64,000 nt of DNA from Flavobacterium sufflavum (GTDB lineage: Bacteria; Bacteroidota; Bacteroidia; Flavobacteriales; Flavobacteriaceae): the NCBI RefSeq assembly GCF_004016525.1, contig NZ_SACJ01000002.1:62001-126000 (forward strand), given 5' to 3'. Below are positions 18,091-27,041 of this stretch, one piece after another. The notes beneath the pieces are model-generated. The model saw only the letters and a program-made list of their open reading frames with translations. It was not told the origin of the DNA and searched no databases. A program made the position numbers and the translations under genes. Numbering within the stretch: the first letter of the stretch is position 1; each line of letters opens with the position of its first letter.

Positions 18091-18660
18091 ATGAAAAAAA
18101 TTGTTGTTTTTGCTTCTGGATCTGGTACAAATGCTGAGAATATCATCCAGCATTTTAAAGGAGGATCTGTTGGTACTGTAGTTGGGGTTTTTACAAATAA
18201 TGCAAAAGCAAAGGTGATTGACAGAGCTAAAAATCATGCTGTTCCTGTAGAGATTTTTACGAAGTCAGAATTATATGAAAGTGATTTAGTACAAAAAATA
18301 AATACGATCCAGCCTGATTTGATAGTTTTGGCAGGATTTTTATTGAAATTTCCTGATGCTCTTATTGCTGCTTATCCGGATAAAATAATAAATATTCATC
18401 CTGCGTTGTTGCCAAAATATGGTGGAAAAGGAATGTATGGTATGCATGTGCATAGAGCTGTTGTTGAAAATAAAGAAAAAGAATCAGGGATAACAATTCA
18501 TTATGTGAATGAGAATTATGATGAGGGAGCTATTATTTTTCAAAAGCAGGTAACGGTTTTAGGAACGGATACGCCGGAGGTGGTTGCTGAAAAGATTCAT
18601 GAATTGGAACAAAGATATTTCCCGGGAGTTGTTGAAGATTTGTTAAAAGCTAAATCGTAA
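18091..18660 (+). CDS. purN: Phosphoribosylglycinamide formyltransferase
   Basis: 189 residues, a single formyltransferase domain. The N-terminal ASGSGTNAENI binds the GAR phosphate. Asn101 and His103 in NIHPALLPKYGGKG, with Asp144 in YDEGA, form the catalytic triad. It transfers a formyl group from 10-formyl-tetrahydrofolate to GAR in purine synthesis. Divergent from acpP. rnhA starts two bases after its stop, and the purF-type gene lies 1.7 kb downstream. Confidence 0.95.
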   Translation: MKKIVVFASGSGTNAENIIQHFKGGSVGTVVGVFTNNAKAKVIDRAKNHAVPVEIFTKSELYESDLVQKINTIQPDLIVLAGFLLKFPDALIAAYPDKIINIHPALLPKYGGKGMYGMHVHRAVVENKEKESGITIHYVNENYDEGAIIFQKQVTVLGTDTPEVVAEKIHELEQRYFPGVVEDLLKAKS

Positions 18661-18662
18661 AT

Positions 18663-19142
18663 TTGGATTATCAAGTACATATATATACTGATGGAGCGGC
18701 AAAGGGAAATCCCGGTCCCGGAGGTTATGGTGTTGTTATGGAGTTAGTGGGAACCGCGCATAAAAAAGAATTTTACGAGGGTTTTCGTTATACTACTAAT
18801 AATAGAATGGAGTTATTGGCGGTAATTGTAGGACTGGAGAAGCTGAAAAATCCAAATATGAGAGTTCTGGTAGTTTCAGATTCTAAATATGTAGTGGATT
18901 CAGTAGTTAAGAAATGGGTTTTAGGTTGGGAAAAGAAAGCTTTTGCTGCAAGAAAAAATGCTGATTTGTGGAAGCGTTTTTTGGTAGTTTACAGGAAGCA
19001 TCAGGTTGATTTTAAATGGATAAAAGGGCATAATAGTCATCCTCAAAATGAGCGTTGCGATGAATTGGCAGTGTTTGCATCGAATCAAAAATCCTTGTCT
19101 GTAGATGCTTTTTATGAGCGGGAAGAGGGTAAAATTTTATGA
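18663..19142 (+). CDS. rnhA: Ribonuclease HI
   Basis: 159 residues starting at TTG, two bases after purN; no ATG is available near the N-terminus. All catalytic residues are visible: Asp10 in IYTDGAAKGNPGPGGYG, Glu50 in NRMELLA, Asp73 in VVSDSKYV, His124 in KGHNSH and Asp134 in NERCDELA. The basic-protrusion segment around 84-99 is present. The enzyme degrades the RNA strand of RNA-DNA hybrids such as Okazaki primers and R-loops. It is cotranscribed with purN. Confidence 0.95.
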   Translation: MDYQVHIYTDGAAKGNPGPGGYGVVMELVGTAHKKEFYEGFRYTTNNRMELLAVIVGLEKLKNPNMRVLVVSDSKYVVDSVVKKWVLGWEKKAFAARKNADLWKRFLVVYRKHQVDFKWIKGHNSHPQNERCDELAVFASNQKSLSVDAFYEREEGKIL

Positions 19143-19163
19143 TAATTTTGCCGCTTTTAACTT

Positions 19164-19194
19164 TTGCAACTATGGAACTTATGAACTATCTTTG
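19164..19194 (+). promoter_or_regulatory. Promoter of the PfkB-family kinase gene
   Basis: TTG at 19164-19166, a 20-base spacer and TATCTTTG at 19187-19194, with the start codon 24 bases further on. Confidence 0.65.
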
Positions 19195-19218
19195 CATCTT
19201 TAATTCGAAATTCATAAA

Positions 19219-20142
19219 ATGAATAAATTATTGATTGTTGGAACAGTCGCTTTCGACGCAATTGAAACTCCTTTCGGTAAAACCGATAAGATTTTAGGTG
19301 GAGCGGGTACTTATATAGGGCTTTCAGCGGCTTTTTTTAATTTACAATCAGCTATTGTATCTGTAGTAGGTGATGATTTTCCTCAAGAATATTTAGATTT
19401 ATTAACTGATAGAGATATTGATATTTCTGGTCTTGAAGTGGTGAACGGAGGTAAAACTTTCTTCTGGAGTGGTCGCTACCATAACGATTTGAATTCAAGA
19501 GATACATTAGATACTCAATTAAATGTTTTGGCGGATTTTCAGCCAAAAGTTCCTGAAAATTATAAAAATGCCGATGTGGTGATGTTGGGAAACTTGCATC
19601 CGCTAGTACAAAGCAGTGTCTTGGACCAATTGGAAAGCAAGCCAAAATTAGTAGTTTTAGATACTATGAATTTTTGGATGGATTGTGCCTTACCTGAATT
19701 GTTAGATGTAATCAAACGTGTTGATGTAATTACAATTAATGATGAAGAAGCGAGACAACTTTCGGGAGAATATTCTTTAGTGAAGGCTGCAGCCAAAATT
19801 CATGCTATGGGACCTGAATTTGTAGTGATTAAAAAAGGAGAGCATGGAGCGTTATTGTTTCATGACAATCAGGTTTTCTTTGCGCCGGCTTTGCCATTAG
19901 AAGAAGTTTTTGATCCTACAGGAGCTGGAGATACTTTTGCAGGAGGTTTTGCAGGATTTATTGCCCAAAGTGAGAATGTTTCTTTTGAAAACATGAAAAA
20001 TGCAATTATTTACGGTTCTAATTTAGCTTCCTTCTGTGTGGAGAAGTTTGGAACTGAACGAATGCTTAGTTTGGATAAACAGGAGGTTGTGTCTCGATTA
20101 AAGCAATTTAAGTCATTGACACAATTTGATATAGAATTATAA
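19219..20142 (+). CDS. PfkB-family carbohydrate/nucleoside kinase
   Basis: 307 residues with a ribokinase-like fold. The N-terminal GGAGTYIGLSAAFF and the C-terminal signature DPTGAGDTFAGGFAGF, with catalytic base Asp238, define the family. Substrate is uncertain: the lack of the typical ribokinase NxxN pattern and the position between purN and purF make a nucleoside or ribose-type sugar plausible, but this is inference. It has its own promoter, and a compact terminator follows. It is cytoplasmic. Confidence 0.88.
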   Translation: MNKLLIVGTVAFDAIETPFGKTDKILGGAGTYIGLSAAFFNLQSAIVSVVGDDFPQEYLDLLTDRDIDISGLEVVNGGKTFFWSGRYHNDLNSRDTLDTQLNVLADFQPKVPENYKNADVVMLGNLHPLVQSSVLDQLESKPKLVVLDTMNFWMDCALPELLDVIKRVDVITINDEEARQLSGEYSLVKAAAKIHAMGPEFVVIKKGEHGALLFHDNQVFFAPALPLEEVFDPTGAGDTFAGGFAGFIAQSENVSFENMKNAIIYGSNLASFCVEKFGTERMLSLDKQEVVSRLKQFKSLTQFDIEL

Positions 20143-20149
20143 TGCTTTG

Positions 20150-20173
20150 AAGCCTCGGAAACGAGGCTTTTTT
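20150..20173 (+). terminator. Terminator after the PfkB-family kinase
   Basis: AAGCCTCG, a GAAA tetraloop and CGAGGCTT (20150-20169), followed by T6. Confidence 0.92.
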
Positions 20174-20324
20174 CGTTCAATGTCTAAATCTAACTGGATT
20201 TCTTAATCTAGATTAATGGATATAAAGGCAAAAAATATAGAATTTTGTAATTCCAAAACAATAGTAAGCTTTGTAAATGAAGCTTGATAAAATAGAATAA
20301 CACAACAACACAAATATAACTACA

Positions 20325-22223
20325 ATGAGCGACGCTTTAAAACATGAATGTGGAATAGCTTTAGTTAGACTACTTAAACCGCTTGAATTTTACAAAGAGA
20401 AGTACGGTTCTGCTTTTTATGGGATACAAAAAATGTATCTAATGATGGAGAAACAGCACAATCGTGGACAGGATGGTGCTGGTTTTGCAAGTATAAAGCT
20501 GGATGTTGAACCAGGTGAACGATATATTAGCCGTGTGCGTTCTAATCAAGCGCAACCTATTCAAGATGTTTTTGCTCAAATTAATGAGCGAATTAATGAG
20601 GAAATGGAGAATCATCCTGAGTATGCAGATGATGTTGCGGCACAAAAAGCAAATATTCCTTATATAGGTGAGTTGTTTTTAGGCCACGTTAGATATGGTA
20701 CTTTTGGTAAAAACAGTATCGAGAGTGTACATCCTTTCTTGCGTCAAAATAACTGGATGCATCGAAATTTGATTTTGGCAGGGAATTTTAATATGACTAA
20801 TGTTAAAGAACTTTTTCAAAATCTTATCGATTTAGGTCAGCATCCAAAAGAAATGGCGGATACCGTTACTGTGATGGAGAAAATTGGACATTTTCTGGAT
20901 AATGCTGTAACTGATTTGTATCAGGAATGTAAGAATGAAGGATATAATAAGCGAGAAGCTTCGCCAGTAATTGCTGAAAGATTAGATATTGCCAGAATTT
21001 TAACCAGAGCATCTAAGAATTTAGATGGAGGTTATGCAATGGCAGGTCTTTTAGGTCATGGAGATGCTTTTGTTTTTAGAGATCCGGCAGGAATTCGTCC
21101 GGCTTATTATTATCAGGATGATGAAGTTGTAGTTGTAGCTTCTGAAAGACCGGTTATTCAAACGGTTTTCAATGTTCCATTTGATCAGGTGAAAGAAATT
21201 GATCCGGGAAGTGCCTTGATTATCAAGAAAAGTGGATTGGTTTCTATGAAAGAAATTTTAACTCCAACAGTTAAAAAGGCTTGTTCTTTCGAGCGAATTT
21301 ATTTCTCAAGAGGAAGTGATGCCGAAATTTATCAGGAAAGAAAGAATTTAGGAAAATTAATTTTGCCTGCAGTTCTTGATTCTATTGATCAGGATACCGA
21401 TAATACTGTGTTTTCATATATTCCTAATACTGCTGAAACTTCTTTTTACGGATTAGTTGAAGCAGCTCAGGATTTCTTAAATCAAAGAAAGAATAATTAT
21501 ATTTTAGCTAATAGAAATATTTTAACTGCCGAAACTTTACAGGAGTTGTTAGCGGTAAAAATCAGAACTGAAAAAGTAGCTATTAAAGATGCTAAGTTAA
21601 GAACCTTTATTACTGCTGATGATAGTCGTGATGATTTGGTCGCTCACGTTTACGATGTGACTTATGGAGTAATTAAGCCTACTGATAATTTGGTTATTAT
21701 TGATGACAGTATTGTTAGAGGTACAACTCTTAAAAAGAGTATCATTAAGATGATGGATCGTTTGAATCCAAAACGAATTGTAATTGTTTCTTCGGCACCA
21801 CAAATTCGTTATCCTGATTGTTACGGAATCGATATGGCAAAATTAGAAGGTCTAGTTGCTTTTAGAGCAGCTCTTGAACTTTTGAAAGAAAGAAACTTGT
21901 ATCACATTGTTGATGAAGTGTATGCTAAATGTAAGGCTCAGGAAAATTATAAGGATGCTGATGTGGTGAATTATGTTACCGCAATTTATGAGCCTTTCAA
22001 AGATCAGGAGATTTCAGATAAAATAGCTGAAATGTTAAGTTCATCTGAAATAAAAGCTGAAGTTAAGATTATCTTTCAAACTGTAGAAGATTTGCATATT
22101 GCCTGTCCTAAGAATTTAGGTGATTGGTATTTTACAGGAGATTATCCTACAGCAGGAGGAAACAGGGTTGTGAACCGTGCTTTCATGAATTTTTATGAAG
22201 GTAAAGACGCAAGAGCCTACTAA
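20325..22223 (+). CDS. purF: Amidophosphoribosyltransferase (long, propeptide-type PurF)
   Basis: 632 residues. The N-terminal Ntn-type glutaminase starts MSDALKHECGI, so the nucleophile would be Cys9, exposed after removal of an eight-residue propeptide as in the Bacillus-type enzyme. NRGQDGAGFASI and HVRYGTFG are glutaminase motifs; VIIDDSIVRGTTLKKSI around residue 459 is the PRPP-binding loop. It makes phosphoribosylamine from PRPP and glutamine, the first committed purine step. It is about 130 residues longer than E. coli or Bacillus PurF, mainly from inserts in the first half and a longer C-terminus. Cys in KACSFER and PDCYGID match two cluster ligands of the Bacillus enzyme, but the CxxC pair is not evident. 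Two hairpins follow. Confidence 0.88.
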   Translation: MSDALKHECGIALVRLLKPLEFYKEKYGSAFYGIQKMYLMMEKQHNRGQDGAGFASIKLDVEPGERYISRVRSNQAQPIQDVFAQINERINEEMENHPEYADDVAAQKANIPYIGELFLGHVRYGTFGKNSIESVHPFLRQNNWMHRNLILAGNFNMTNVKELFQNLIDLGQHPKEMADTVTVMEKIGHFLDNAVTDLYQECKNEGYNKREASPVIAERLDIARILTRASKNLDGGYAMAGLLGHGDAFVFRDPAGIRPAYYYQDDEVVVVASERPVIQTVFNVPFDQVKEIDPGSALIIKKSGLVSMKEILTPTVKKACSFERIYFSRGSDAEIYQERKNLGKLILPAVLDSIDQDTDNTVFSYIPNTAETSFYGLVEAAQDFLNQRKNNYILANRNILTAETLQELLAVKIRTEKVAIKDAKLRTFITADDSRDDLVAHVYDVTYGVIKPTDNLVIIDDSIVRGTTLKKSIIKMMDRLNPKRIVIVSSAPQIRYPDCYGIDMAKLEGLVAFRAALELLKERNLYHIVDEVYAKCKAQENYKDADVVNYVTAIYEPFKDQEISDKIAEMLSSSEIKAEVKIIFQTVEDLHIACPKNLGDWYFTGDYPTAGGNRVVNRAFMNFYEGKDARAY

Positions 22224-22349
22224 TTGATAATTTGAGTTATTTATCGGTTTTTTAGGTTGTTTGTCTTGAATATTTGTACATAACTTATAACTAACATAAC
22301 TTTGAGGTACCATAATATTAGTAGGTTAAGTTTATGGTAGATTTGGGGC

Positions 22350-22381
22350 AAAAAAGGTGGAAGCAATTCCACCTTTTTTAT
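22350..22381 (+). terminator. First terminator after purF
   Basis: AAAAAAGGTGGAA (22350-22362), loop GCAA, perfect complement to 22379. Confidence 0.92.
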
Positions 22382-22418
22382 TGGAATAAAGTCAGAAAAA
22401 GAAAATAGAATAAAGAGG

Positions 22419-22455
22419 AAAGACGAACAAATGATATAATTTGTTCGTCTTTTTT
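22419..22455 (+). terminator. Second terminator after purF
   Basis: AAAGACGAACAAAT (22419-22432) pairs with ATTTGTTCGTCTTT (22439-22452), followed by T. It shares the AGACGAACAAA arm with the hairpin at 22508-22542. Confidence 0.85.
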
Positions 22456-22507
22456 ATTAGAATAAAGTTTTAAAAAGATAAAATTAACTTAGGATAAGAA
22501 CAAAAAA

Positions 22508-22542
22508 AATAGACGAACAAACTCAAAGTTCATTCGTCTATT
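22508..22542 (-). terminator. Terminator of the superoxide dismutase gene
   Basis: AATAGACGAA (from 22508) pairs with TTCGTCTATT (22533-22542), with partial pairing further in. On the minus strand it runs into a U tract (A8 at 22502-22509 on the plus strand). Confidence 0.8.
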
Positions 22543-22572
22543 CTCTATAATCTTTACTCTGTTTTCTTCTAA

Positions 22573-23181
22573 CTATTTTTCTAAAGCATATCTTCTAGAT
22601 ACTTCAGTCCAGTTAATTACATTGAAAAAAGCTTCAATATAGTCAGGTCTTCTGTTTTGGTAGTTTAAGTAGTAAGCGTGTTCCCAAACGTCCATTCCTA
22701 AGATTGGAGTTCCACCGCATCCAACACCTGGCATTAAAGTGTTGTCTTGATTTGGAGTTCCACAAACATCTAATTTTCCTCCTTTTTGAACACATAACCA
22801 AGCCCATCCTGAACCAAATTGTGTTGCTCCAGCTTTAGCAAATTTAGCTTTGAATTCTTCAAATGATCCAAAAGCAGCTTCGATAGCAGCTAATAAATCA
22901 CCTGTTGGTAATCCGCCACCGTTAGGAGACATAACTGTCCAGAATAAATTGTGGTTGTAGAAACCTCCACCATTGTTACGAACTGCAGCATTTGATAAAT
23001 CAAGATTAATCAAGATGTTTTCAATTGTTTTACCTTCCATGTCAGTACCAGCAATAGCAGCATTCAGGTTAGTAGTGTAAGCATTGTGATGTTTTGTGTG
23101 GTGGATTTCCATTGTACGAGCATCAATATGTGGTTCTAGTGCGTCATACGCATAAGGTAATTGAGGTAATTCAAAAGCCAT
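22573..23181 (-). CDS. sodA: Superoxide dismutase (Mn/Fe family, Mn-type features)
   Basis: 202 residues. Metal ligands are His27 (MEIHHTKHH), His77 ([11 protein letters not shown]), Asp164 and His168 ([17 protein letters not shown]). Gln145 in TPNQDNTLM sits where Mn-type enzymes carry the active-site Gln, so a manganese or cambialistic enzyme is likelier than a strict iron one. It converts superoxide to peroxide and oxygen in the cytoplasm, as no signal peptide is present. A minus-strand box TAATTTTG (plus 23217-23224) may be its promoter. The gene is monocistronic. Confidence 0.95.
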   Translation of the reverse strand: MAFELPQLPYAYDALEPHIDARTMEIHHTKHHNAYTTNLNAAIAGTDMEGKTIENILINLDLSNAAVRNNGGGFYNHNLFWTVMSPNGGGLPTGDLLAAIEAAFGSFEEFKAKFAKAGATQFGSGWAWLCVQKGGKLDVCGTPNQDNTLMPGVGCGGTPILGMDVWEHAYYLNYQNRRPDYIEAFFNVINWTEVSRRYALEK

Positions 23182-23346
23182 GATATTTTATTTAAGGATT
23201 TATAAAAAAATTTATCCAAAATTAAACATTTAAGTTTGGAATTGGAAACACTTGTTCGTTAAATAAATTAAATAATATGGTTTTTTGTTATTTTTAATGT
23301 TAAAAACATAATTGTTTTTCGAATAACAATTATGTAGCTGTTTACT

Positions 23347-24030
23347 TTAGGATTGTGCCATTGCCATGCAAATAATGCTGATTTTGGCTCCGGGAATTTT
23401 TAATAAGGCACGTCCGCAGGCTTCAAGAGTGGCACCTGTTGTGATTACATCATCAATGATGACAAAGTGTTTGTTGTGGTCTTTTTCAGAAAAATGAACG
23501 TCAAAAATAGTTTCGATGCCTTCGGTTCGGCCTAAAAGATTCTTTTTAGATTGCGTTTTCGAATATACTTTTCGAAATAAGATTGTTTCGTTATAATTCA
23601 GATTCAAGTTTTTAGAGATGGTTTGTCCAAAAGTAGTCACTTGATTATAGCCTCTTTCTCTGAATTTTTTGGGATGTAAAGGAACTGGAATTATTTCATC
23701 GGCTTTTAGTGAAAGTATGATTTCTTTTAAATCATCGGCATACCATTCGGCTAAAACTGTTCCAATTTCTTCGTGTCCTTTATATTTTAAATTGTGAATT
23801 ATTTTTTGAACAATTCCCTTTTTATGGAAATAGAGGAATGCTGAGGCGTATTCGACAGGAATTCGGCCATAAAATTTATTGAAAGCTTCATTTTCTTTTA
23901 ATAAATGATGATTCGTAAGTGGAATGTTATGTCGGCAAATGGTGCAAATTACTTTTTCGTTGGCTAATAAAATCGCATCGCAACCAGAACAGCTTTTTGG
24001 AAAAAATAGATTTAGGATGCTTTTGAACAT
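23347..24030 (-). CDS. ComF-family phosphoribosyltransferase-like protein
   Basis: 227 residues. An N-terminal CxxC zinc-finger-like part (CSGC at about 14-17 and CTIC at about 30-33) precedes a phosphoribosyltransferase domain with the PRPP loop VIIDDVITTGATLEACG near the C-terminus and the ComF motif HPKKFRERGYNQ. ComF proteins are required for uptake or processing of transforming DNA in competent bacteria. No other competence gene is nearby, and the enzymatic activity of ComF remains unsettled. It is divergent from glyS. Confidence 0.92.
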   Translation of the reverse strand: MFKSILNLFFPKSCSGCDAILLANEKVICTICRHNIPLTNHHLLKENEAFNKFYGRIPVEYASAFLYFHKKGIVQKIIHNLKYKGHEEIGTVLAEWYADDLKEIILSLKADEIIPVPLHPKKFRERGYNQVTTFGQTISKNLNLNYNETILFRKVYSKTQSKKNLLGRTEGIETIFDVHFSEKDHNKHFVIIDDVITTGATLEACGRALLKIPGAKISIICMAMAQS

Positions 24031-24113
24031 ACGAAGTTGTTTTTTATTCCTAAAAATATAAAAATCAATGCTTCAAACTTTAAATATTTTCTTTTTTTTA
24101 AATTCACTTTTTA

Positions 24114-24121
24114 TATTTTTG
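24114..24121 (+). promoter_or_regulatory. -7 box of the glyS promoter
   Basis: TATTTTTG ends seven bases before the glyS ATG, so the leader would be only a few bases long. Confidence 0.45.
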
Positions 24122-24128
24122 CACCACT

Positions 24129-25670
24129 ATGGCAAAACAAGAAGATATTTTTAAGAATGTAGTTTCGCACGCAAAGGAGTACGGATTTATTTTTCCGTCA
24201 AGCGAAGTATACGATGGTTTAAGTGCAGTTTATGATTATGCACAAAACGGAGTTGAGTTAAAAAAGAACATCCGCGAATATTGGTGGAAAGCAATGGTTC
24301 AGATGAACGATAATATTGTAGGACTTGACGCTGCAATATTGATGCATCCAACTACCTGGAAAGCTTCGGGACACGTAGATGCTTTTAACGATCCGTTAAT
24401 TGATAATAAAGATTCGAAAAAAAGATATAGAGCCGATGTTTTGATTGAAGATTATGCTGAAAAGCTGAATCAAAAAGCAATCAAAGAAATCGAAAAAGCA
24501 AGAGCTCGTTTTGGTGATGCTTTCAACGAACAGGAATTTGTTACAACAAATGCCCGCGTGATGGAGTACAAAGCCAAAGAAAGAGAAATTCTGGAAAGAA
24601 TGGCTCGTTCTCTTGGAAATGAAGATTTGGCTGATGTAAAAGCTTTAATCGAGGAGTTGGAAATTGCTTGCCCTGATTCTGGTTCAAGAAACTGGACTGA
24701 GGTAAAGCAGTTCAATTTAATGTTCGGTACTAAATTAGGTGCTTCTGCCGATTCGGCTATGGATTTGTATTTGCGTCCGGAGACGGCCCAGGGTATTTTT
24801 GTAAACTTTTTAAATGTTCAAAAATCAGGAAGAATGAAAGTTCCTTTTGGAATTGCGCAAACTGGAAAAGCCTTCAGAAATGAAATTGTTGCAAGACAAT
24901 TTATTTTCCGTATGCGTGAATTCGAACAAATGGAAATGCAATTTTTTGTACGTCCAGGAGAAGAAATGAAGCACTATGAATTCTGGAAAGAAGCCCGTTT
25001 AAAATGGCATTTGTCTTTAGGTTTAGGAAGAGAAAATTATCGTTTCCATGACCATGAAAAATTAGCGCATTATGCTAATGCTGCTGCTGATATTGAGTTT
25101 AATTTCCCTTTTGGGTTTAAAGAATTAGAAGGAATTCACTCCCGTACTGATTTCGATTTAAAAGCGCATGAACAATACTCAGGCAGAAAATTACAATATT
25201 TTGATCCTGAATTAAATGAAAACTATGTTCCTTATGTGGTGGAAACTTCAGTGGGATTAGATAGGATGTTCCTGGCAGTTTTTGCTACTTCTTTAAAAGA
25301 AGAAACTTTAGAAGATGGTTCTACAAGAACAGTGTTGAAATTGCCTGCAGTTTTAGCGCCAACAAAAGCAGCTGTTTTACCGTTGGTTAAAAAAGACGGA
25401 TTGCCGGAAATCGCACATCAAATTATTGCCGATTTAAAATGGGATTTTAATGTGGCTTATGATGAGAAAGATGCTGTGGGTCGTCGTTACAGAAGACAAG
25501 ATGCGTTAGGTACTCCATTTTGTATTACAGTAGATCATCAAACTGTCGAGGATCAAACTGTGACTATCCGTCATAGAGATACCATGAAACAGGATCGTGT
25601 GAAAATTACAGACCTAAAATCAATTATTGAAAATGAAGTTTCGATGAAAAATTGGTTAATGAAAATGTAA
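24129..25670 (+). CDS. glyS: Glycine--tRNA ligase (single-chain alpha2 type)
   Basis: 513 residues, a class II synthetase of the homodimeric type found in Bacteroidota, Gram-positives and eukaryotes, not the alpha2beta2 type of E. coli. Visible motifs are YGFIFPSSEVYDG at the N-terminus, LRPETAQGIFVNF, motif 2 FRNEIVARQFIFRMREFEQMEMQ, and motif 3 around ETSVGLDRMFLA. A C-terminal anticodon-binding domain follows (about 410-513, VGRRYRRQDALGTPFCITVD). It charges tRNA-Gly. The promoter box lies almost on the start codon; a strong terminator follows. Confidence 0.96.
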   Translation: MAKQEDIFKNVVSHAKEYGFIFPSSEVYDGLSAVYDYAQNGVELKKNIREYWWKAMVQMNDNIVGLDAAILMHPTTWKASGHVDAFNDPLIDNKDSKKRYRADVLIEDYAEKLNQKAIKEIEKARARFGDAFNEQEFVTTNARVMEYKAKEREILERMARSLGNEDLADVKALIEELEIACPDSGSRNWTEVKQFNLMFGTKLGASADSAMDLYLRPETAQGIFVNFLNVQKSGRMKVPFGIAQTGKAFRNEIVARQFIFRMREFEQMEMQFFVRPGEEMKHYEFWKEARLKWHLSLGLGRENYRFHDHEKLAHYANAAADIEFNFPFGFKELEGIHSRTDFDLKAHEQYSGRKLQYFDPELNENYVPYVVETSVGLDRMFLAVFATSLKEETLEDGSTRTVLKLPAVLAPTKAAVLPLVKKDGLPEIAHQIIADLKWDFNVAYDEKDAVGRRYRRQDALGTPFCITVDHQTVEDQTVTIRHRDTMKQDRVKITDLKSIIENEVSMKNWLMKM

Positions 25671-26037
25671 TTATTTTTCTAAAATAAATCTCAAAGGCTC
25701 TCCAAAACGGGGAGCCTTTTTTGTTTTTCCATTAACTTATGTAAGTAATGACTTTAAAATTTAAGGGTTGGAAAAGAGGGGTTTATGTTCTTGGTCGGAT
25801 TTATTTACCCTTTATCAATTACTATTGACACTTCATCGATTTCTATTGTTAACACAATAAACAGATAAGTTAAATGTTTATTTTTAGAATGTTGAAAAGC
25901 GTCTTTTTAAAGTTAAAAAAGCTGCTTTTTTATATAGTTTCCCCAAACTACCATTGCCTTTTTTCTTAAACTGCGGTTGAAGTATTTTTCAACTAATGCT
26001 AATGTTGTGCTGTCTAATCAAATTAGAAAGTGCTGTA
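25671..26037. other. 367-base intergenic region before the LytTR regulator
   Basis: Holds the glyS terminator and, close to the regulator, a small inverted repeat GTTGAA/TTCAAC (25977-25994). No open reading frame, clear TTG/TAnnTTTG promoter or repeat pair was found in the remaining AT-rich sequence. Confidence 0.6.
25693..25722 (+). terminator. Terminator after glyS
   Basis: AAAGGCTCTCC pairs with GGGGAGCCTTT over an AAAAC loop, with one wobble, then T. Confidence 0.92.
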
Positions 26038-26859
26038 ATGAGCTATTCGTATATTGTTATTGACGATGATCAAGAAAGTGTTCTGAAAACTAAAGCCATG
26101 GCGGATAGTTTTTCAGAACTGGATTTTCTGGCTTCAGCTAATAATTATGAAGAAGGTTTAAATCTAATTTTGGAGCACAATCCACAACTGGTTTTTCTTG
26201 AAATTGACCCTGCAAACAAGAAGAGTAATTTATCATTAGCACTTATTAATGAGCTGCACCGTTACTTAAATGTTATTCCTAAAATTGTAATTACTACTTC
26301 TAAGAAGGATTTGGCATTTGAAGCTATTCAATATCAGGTTACCGATTACCTATTGAAACCTTTGGCTCGAATAGATTTTGTTAAGCTGATTTTGAAATTG
26401 AATAAAACGGCTGTTGTTGTACAAGAAACACCAGCTTTAGAATCAGTAAAAGCTGAAGTTGATGAAAAGCCAGCTTATATTGTACAACATGAAGCTGCTG
26501 CGGTAAGTCAGCCACTTATATTGTGTATTAAATCTTATGGTGATTACAGATATATAGATGCAAGAGATATTTGTTATTTACAAGCCGATAATAATTCGAC
26601 CGATATACACTTAAATACAGGGGAAACAGTAACTGCATTTAAAACTTTAAAACACTTTGAGAGTGTTTTATCTTTTCCTTTTGTCCGTATTCATAATAGT
26701 TATATTGTAAATAGTCAGTCTATTTCCAGAATTCATACCGGGAATGCTGTTTGCTATATCAAGAATTCTGCTGCAAAAATTCCATTCTCTAAATCTTATA
26801 AGGCTAATATAGACCTTATTATTTCCGAAATCTCAAACGGGAATTATTTAGAAATTTAA
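26038..26859 (+). CDS. LytTR-type response regulator with a degenerate receiver (Asp to Glu)
   Basis: 273 residues from the ATG at 26038; the longer reading from 25996 adds a Cys-rich stretch unlike any receiver start. The receiver domain (about 3-120) has the acidic pocket Asp9-Asp11, Thr86/Thr87 and Lys107 in DYLLKP, but the phospho-acceptor position reads LVFLEID with Glu55 instead of Asp. The C-terminal LytTR DNA-binding domain (about 165-270) has DICYLQADNNSTDIHL and FPFVRIHNSYIVN. LytTR regulators in this phylum usually pair with a membrane kinase; none is adjacent, which fits a phosphorylation-independent or constitutively active regulator. It heads a signalling cluster with the repeat peptide and the TPR kinase. 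Confidence 0.88.
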   Translation: MSYSYIVIDDDQESVLKTKAMADSFSELDFLASANNYEEGLNLILEHNPQLVFLEIDPANKKSNLSLALINELHRYLNVIPKIVITTSKKDLAFEAIQYQVTDYLLKPLARIDFVKLILKLNKTAVVVQETPALESVKAEVDEKPAYIVQHEAAAVSQPLILCIKSYGDYRYIDARDICYLQADNNSTDIHLNTGETVTAFKTLKHFESVLSFPFVRIHNSYIVNSQSISRIHTGNAVCYIKNSAAKIPFSKSYKANIDLIISEISNGNYLEI

Positions 26860-27041
26860 AAAAATAGTCATCTACCATGATTTGCCGTTCATTCACTATC
26901 AAACAACATCATTCTACCATAAACGCCTGAAAATACGATAGAAATAGGGGTAAGCTGTATAATTTTACTACAAGAAAAAGCAACAAAGCGATTTCAATAA
27001 ACAAGTAAAAAAGTATAAAAACATAAAAAACCCCAAAGATT

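Larger units (their letters stand above)
22224..22572. other. 349-base intergenic region with three hairpins
   Basis: No protein gene. It carries a terminator at 22350-22381, a second terminator at 22419-22455 preceded by an AATAGA-rich tract (22393-22418), and a third hairpin at 22508-22542 that terminates the convergent superoxide dismutase gene, which has its own AGA-rich tract at 22543-22570. Two terminators in a row follow purF. Confidence 0.7.
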
